A model generated the notes under the pieces. It did not search any database, was not told the DNA's origin, and worked only from the letters and a program-made list of their open reading frames with translations. A program made the translations under genes and the position numbers. DNA of 10,541 bases from NCBI GenBank assembly GCA_023433825.1, contig JAEYTU010000160.1, positions 1-10,541 of the forward strand, read 5' to 3'. This document shows positions 7,066-10,541 of this stretch, in pieces. The stretch's first letter is position 1, and every line of letters starts with the position of its first letter. The DNA is from Planctomycetota bacterium. GTDB taxonomy: Bacteria > Planctomycetota > UBA1135 > UBA2386.

Positions 7066-8297
7066 ACGACGCCCGCCGGGCACAGCTCGTCGAGCTGGCC
7101 GCGCGGTGCGGGACCCCGAGCTACGTCTACTTCCTCGACGACGCGCGCGAACGCGTCCGCGCGCTGACGGCCGCGTTCGACGGCGCATTCGAAGTGTCGT
7201 TCGCCGTCAAGGCCAACCCGGCGCACGAAGTGCTCCGCGGGCTGCGCGGTCACGCAGCCGCGCTCGACGTCAGTTCGGGGGGGGAGCTGCGGCGCGCCGT
7301 GGCGGCTGGTTTCGAGCCGCATCGGATCAGCTTCACCGGACCCGGCAAGAGCGCGGCCGAACTGCAACTGTCGATCGACCTGCGGATCGGCGAGGTCGTG
7401 CTGGAGTCGATCGAGGAGGCGCGGGTGCTCGACGCTCTCGCCCGCGCGGCTGGCCATGTCCAGCGCGTGCTGGTCCGGATCGCACCGGACACCGTGCCGC
7501 CGGGATTCGGCGACACGATGAGCGGCAAGCCGGTCGCGTTCGGCATCGACGAAGAGGACCTTTCGGACTTCCTCGCCGAGCTGCGTCGTCTCGATGCGCT
7601 GCGCCTCGCCGGCTTCCACGCCTACTCGGGAACGCAGTGCCTGCGTGCCGACTCGATCGTCGCGAACTGGACGAAGTTCGCCGACGTCTTCGCGCACGCG
7701 ACGTCCGTCGCCGGCATTCGCCCCGAGTGCCTCGTCTTCGGGTCGGGACTCGGGATTCCGTATCACCCGGATCAACAGGCGCTGTCGCTCGACGCCGTCG
7801 CCGAAGGTGCACGTGCGTTGGTCGCGCGGCTGCGCACCGAGTTCGTCGGCGCGCGGCTGTTGCTCGAGACCGGCCGCTACGTGATCGGCGAGGCCGGGTA
7901 CCTGCTGACGCGCGTGCTTCGGACGAAGGACTCGCGCGGCATGCGGATCGGGATCTGCGACTCGGGTCTGCATCACCACCTCGCCGCCGCGGGACTGTTC
8001 GGGATGATCGTCCGTCGCGACTACCGGATGCAGAACTTGAACGCCGACCCCGCCGCCGCGCCGTCGGGACCGTTCCAGCTCAGCGGTCCGCTGTGCACGT
8101 CGATCGACGTTCTCGGCCGCAAGGCGACGTTTCCGAGTCTGACGGCCGGCGACGTGATCGCGATCGAAGTCAGCGGTGCGTACGGCGCGACGGCGAGCCC
8201 GTCGGCGTTCATCAGTCATCCGCCGGTGCGCGAGTGGGTCGTCGACGGCGCTGACGTGCGGGACGCGAACGGTGCCGAGACCGGCACCGCGACTTAG
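7062..8297 (+). CDS. PLP-dependent fold-III decarboxylase (DapDC/BtrK-like, exosortase-A-associated type)
   Basis: A 411-residue alanine-racemase-fold decarboxylase. The PLP lysine is Lys50 in FAVKANP; other motifs are GFHAYSGTQ (184-192), the specificity-helix region GSGLGIPYHPDQ (227-238), ETGRY (269-273), CDSGLHHHLAAAG (299-311), GPLCTSIDVLG (342-352) and SGAYGATASP (371-380). Cys345 and Tyr374 correspond to active-site residues given by the partner subunit in diaminopimelate decarboxylase dimers. The DSGLHHHLAA and GPLCTxxD stretches match TIGR03099 (exosortase-A-associated decarboxylase) and BtrK, which decarboxylates glutamyl-ACP, better than true LysA (CESxD, EPGR). Lysine biosynthesis is therefore unlikely. 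The GTG start overlaps the ACP stop by four bases, with AAGG at 7051-7054 as ribosome site. Last gene of the operon; its stop is seven bases from the convergent stop of the next gene. Confidence 0.93.
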   Translation: MNDARRAQLVELAARCGTPSYVYFLDDARERVRALTAAFDGAFEVSFAVKANPAHEVLRGLRGHAAALDVSSGGELRRAVAAGFEPHRISFTGPGKSAAELQLSIDLRIGEVVLESIEEARVLDALARAAGHVQRVLVRIAPDTVPPGFGDTMSGKPVAFGIDEEDLSDFLAELRRLDALRLAGFHAYSGTQCLRADSIVANWTKFADVFAHATSVAGIRPECLVFGSGLGIPYHPDQQALSLDAVAEGARALVARLRTEFVGARLLLETGRYVIGEAGYLLTRVLRTKDSRGMRIGICDSGLHHHLAAAGLFGMIVRRDYRMQNLNADPAAAPSGPFQLSGPLCTSIDVLGRKATFPSLTAGDVIAIEVSGAYGATASPSAFISHPPVREWVVDGADVRDANGAETGTAT

Positions 8298-8304
8298 GCG
8301 CCGA

Positions 8305-9324
8305 TCACCAACGCAGTTGGAAGACGAGTCCGCGCGCGCGCTGGACGAAGCCGTAGCGGACATGCGACTCGGAGAAGCCGGCGACGACCGCCATCCGTGG
8401 CGCCGTCGCGTCGAGCAGCCGCCCGAGCGTCAGGCGTTGGCGAGCGGCGGCGAGCGGGCCGGCACCGACGTCGACGAACCATTCGGCGTCGACGATGCGG
8501 CCGTCGAACTTCGGATCGAGCGGAACGCGAACGACGAACGCCGCGCCGCCGTCGCTCCGCACCGGCACCTCGAGCGGGCGCGCGACGTTCGCAGGCTCGC
8601 GCGTGCCGGCGTCGGTCGCGAATTGCAGCGCGAGCGCGGCGCGTCCGCCGCGCGGCACTCCGTGCAGCGACACGCACAGCTCGCCACCGGGACCCGGGAC
8701 GGCGGCGGCGACCCGAAGGTCGTCGCGTTCGTCGAGCGTGACCGCGGCACCGGGCGTCGTCCGCGCGTCGACGGCGTCGACGACGTACGGGTAGTCGATC
8801 TGCCGGCGATGGTTGACGTAGTGCTCGATGCCGAGTTCGCCGCCGAGGTAGACGAACGGCCGATCGAACGGAAAGACGAGGTCGAAACCCGGCAGTCCGT
8901 GCGCGGGCAGGTCGAGCTCGGGAAACGTCATCGGCTTCGGGTCGCGGACCAGCGTCCACGCCGGGTCGGTGATCGCCGGGTACTCGCGCGGCGGATCGCG
9001 CACGTCGACGGTCGGATTGCCGAGGCGGACGGCCCATGCCGGACGCTGAATCGCCTCGCCCGGCCGAATGCGCCGCAGCGTCGGCCGACGGTCGTCGCCA
9101 CCTTCGCGGCGGTACGCGACCGCGCGAATCGTCGTCCCGGTCGGCACCGCGGTCAGCAGGCTGCGATCGACGTACTGAACGTGGCGATGCCGGTCGCGTC
9201 CGAACGGGCTCTGGTCGGCACCGACGCCCTCGGTCGTCGCCGCGTGGGTCGGGATCACGGCCTGCTGCTGCGCGACGAGCGCGTGAACCAGCGCCAACAG
9301 ACACGGACCCGTCAGGTGCCTCAC
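8305..9324 (-). CDS. Secreted protein of unknown function, partner of the DUF1501 gene
   Basis: A 339-residue protein I do not recognise as a named family. Residues 1-22 look like a Sec signal peptide (PCLLALVHALVAQQQ, cleavage near 20-22). The mature N-terminus has PTHAATTEG (25-33), PFGR (40-43) and HVQYVDRSLL (48-57); from memory, similar openings recur in secreted planctomycete proteins, but this was not searched. The rest is predicted as beta-rich, with no catalytic motif and no anchor or C-terminal sorting signal. GTG 9324 was chosen because GTGA overlaps the stop of the upstream gene by four bases and gives the signal peptide directly; the same frame is open to 10257, but that part is antisense-like low-complexity sequence overlapping the DUF1501 gene. 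A role at the cell surface or periplasm together with the DUF1501 protein is an inference. Confidence 0.85.
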   Translation of the reverse strand: MRHLTGPCLLALVHALVAQQQAVIPTHAATTEGVGADQSPFGRDRHRHVQYVDRSLLTAVPTGTTIRAVAYRREGGDDRRPTLRRIRPGEAIQRPAWAVRLGNPTVDVRDPPREYPAITDPAWTLVRDPKPMTFPELDLPAHGLPGFDLVFPFDRPFVYLGGELGIEHYVNHRRQIDYPYVVDAVDARTTPGAAVTLDERDDLRVAAAVPGPGGELCVSLHGVPRGGRAALALQFATDAGTREPANVARPLEVPVRSDGGAAFVVRVPLDPKFDGRIVDAEWFVDVGAGPLAAARQRLTLGRLLDATAPRMAVVAGFSESHVRYGFVQRARGLVFQLRW

Positions 9325-10541
9325 AACGCGCCCGTCGTCGGGAAGTGTCCGTGCACGACGACTTCGCCCGGGACGCCGAACCAGCGTTCCGCGATCGTCG
9401 TGTAGATCGAGCGGAAGTCGACCGCTCGCTCGTCGAACGGGATGCCGGCGGCGTCGCCGTTCGCGCGCATCGCGGCCAAGTCCGGCGCGGATCCGTGCAT
9501 TCCACCGACGACGCCGGCGCCGATCAGGAACACCGGGGCGCCGTGACCGTGCTCCGTGCCGAGCACCGCGTTCTCGTGCAGTGTCCGTCCGAACTCCGAG
9601 TGAACGAGCACGACGACGCGTCGGTGCAGACCGTAGTGCCGCATGTCGTCGTGGAACGCGCGCACGGCGTCGCAGACACCGCGCAAGTAGTCCGCGAAGA
9701 ACCCGACACACGGGCGGCCGGGTTCGCATTGCTGACTGTGCGTGTCGAAGCCGCCGGTCTGCAGATGGAAGACGCGCGTGCGAAGGCCACCGACGAGCAG
9801 CCGCGCGACCGTCGACAGCTGCGCCGCGAACGCGTCGTCGGGGTACTTGCCGACGGCTCGATAGTCGGCGCCGACGGCGACGAGGCGCTGGCTCGTCGTC
9901 ATCGCGCGCTGCATCGCCTCCGCGACGCGGCGGACGAGCGGCGGAGCGTCGGTGCCGACGCGCACCTCGGTCGGTGCGCGCAACAGCGCCATCTGCTGGA
10001 CGCTGGTGAACGCCGGCGACGCGCGTCCGGCGAGGCTCTGCGTCGGCCACGGCTCGACCGTGATCGCAGCGAACTCGTCGGCCTCGCCGCGCTCGAACGC
10101 ACGCAGCAGCCGCGTCAACCAACCCTCGTGGCGCACGCCGCCGACCGGGTCCGCCGTGTGCCACTTCGCCTCGCTGTCGAAGTGCGACAGATCGGGGTAG
10201 GCGTGGCTGACGTTCCGCACGACGGCGACCTCGCCACGGTCGAACAGATCGCGCCACGCGGCCATGCCCGGGTGCCAGCGAAGTTCGGGGTGACGTTCGA
10301 CCGGCAGTCCGTCGGCCTTGCGGATCGCGAGGCGTGGTCGCGCTTCGCCGTAGGCGTCGTCGTCGGCCGGGATCAGCATGTTCAGTCCGTCCCAGCCACC
10401 GCGGATCTGAACGACGACGAGCACCGGTTCGTCCGGTGGCGTGCGCGCGGTTTCGAAAGCGACCGTTCCGACGGCCGGCAGCGCGAGCGTGCCTCCGACG
10501 CCGTAGCCGAGGAACGTCCGCCGCGTCGAGCCGCTCTGCAT
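9321..10541 (-). CDS. DUF1501 family protein, Tat-exported
   Basis: A 406-residue DUF1501 protein, a family abundant in planctomycetes with an alkaline-phosphatase/sulfatase-like fold and no settled function. The N-terminus has a twin-arginine signal (STRRTFLGYG, Arg7-Arg8) followed by a hydrophobic GGTLALPAVGTVAF. Family landmarks are VVVQIRGGWDGLNMLIP (about 42-58), SHFDSEAKWH, LQTGGFDTH (260-268), SEFGRTLHENA (315-325) and GTEHGHG (328-334) followed by APVFLIG. It is probably secreted or periplasmic. The ATG is the last base triplet of the window, so a start further upstream cannot be excluded, but the Tat motif position suits this one. DUF1501 genes usually follow a DUF1800 gene, which would lie beyond the right edge. 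It overlaps the secreted partner gene by four bases. Confidence 0.93.
   Translation of the reverse strand: MQSGSTRRTFLGYGVGGTLALPAVGTVAFETARTPPDEPVLVVVQIRGGWDGLNMLIPADDDAYGEARPRLAIRKADGLPVERHPELRWHPGMAAWRDLFDRGEVAVVRNVSHAYPDLSHFDSEAKWHTADPVGGVRHEGWLTRLLRAFERGEADEFAAITVEPWPTQSLAGRASPAFTSVQQMALLRAPTEVRVGTDAPPLVRRVAEAMQRAMTTSQRLVAVGADYRAVGKYPDDAFAAQLSTVARLLVGGLRTRVFHLQTGGFDTHSQQCEPGRPCVGFFADYLRGVCDAVRAFHDDMRHYGLHRRVVVLVHSEFGRTLHENAVLGTEHGHGAPVFLIGAGVVGGMHGSAPDLAAMRANGDAAGIPFDERAVDFRSIYTTIAERWFGVPGEVVVHGHFPTTGAL

Noticed and set aside
7062..8297. Assignment of the decarboxylase as lysA
   Set aside because: The motifs and the ACP-overlapping position fit the exosortase-associated/BtrK-like group better than lysine biosynthesis.
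7038..8363. A 441-codon open frame on the minus strand
   Set aside because: Antisense to the decarboxylase, which has an intact PLP lysine and family motifs.
9325..10257. N-terminal extension of the secreted-protein frame to position 10257
   Set aside because: The added 311 residues overlap the DUF1501 gene in another frame and are Arg/Ala-rich without features; starting at GTG 9324 gives a signal peptide and a standard 4-bp overlap.

Overview
The window looks like chromosomal DNA from a planctomycete (Planctomycetota), outside the best-studied genera. Three things point there: a Tat-exported DUF1501 protein overlapping a gene for a secreted protein of planctomycete type, very high GC with strong third-position G/C bias, and several genes with no clear Shine-Dalgarno sequence. 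The lineage call is an inference. No RNA gene, IS element, integrase, CRISPR array or attachment site was seen.

Layout. (1) Positions 1-2307, minus strand: first 769 codons of a non-ribosomal peptide synthetase (NRPS), cut by the left edge. It has a condensation domain and the front half of an adenylation domain, into which a luciferase-like flavin monooxygenase is inserted after core motif A4. (2) 2405-3178, minus strand: a ROK-family kinase closest to polyphosphate glucokinase. (3) 3179-3612: divergent intergenic region. (4) 3613-8297, plus strand: a tight five-gene operon of a serine-acetyltransferase-like left-handed beta-helix protein, a YkgJ-like cysteine-cluster protein, an AMP-forming acyl/aminoacyl ligase, a free-standing acyl carrier protein (ACP), and a fold-III PLP decarboxylase. 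Junctions are a 1-bp overlap, a 37-bp gap, a 33-bp gap and a 4-bp overlap. The ligase and decarboxylase resemble the pair found in exosortase-A/exopolysaccharide loci (TIGR03098 and TIGR03099), but no exosortase is visible here. (5) 8305-10541, minus strand, convergent: a DUF1501 protein overlapping by 4 bp a secreted protein of unknown function.

How the genes may work together (inference). The ligase would adenylate an amino acid, possibly through a side-chain carboxylate, and load it on the ACP. The decarboxylase would then remove the alpha-carboxylate while the substrate is carrier-bound, as BtrK does with glutamyl-BtrI in butirosin biosynthesis. The NRPS starts with a condensation domain and has no upstream module in the same protein, so it needs a donor delivered in trans, and the ACP-bound product is a candidate. 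The built-in monooxygenase could oxidise the NRPS-bound residue. Together this may be a small lipopeptide, amine or polysaccharide-decorating pathway whose product cannot be read from the sequence. The DUF1501 pair at the right is probably an unrelated secretion unit.
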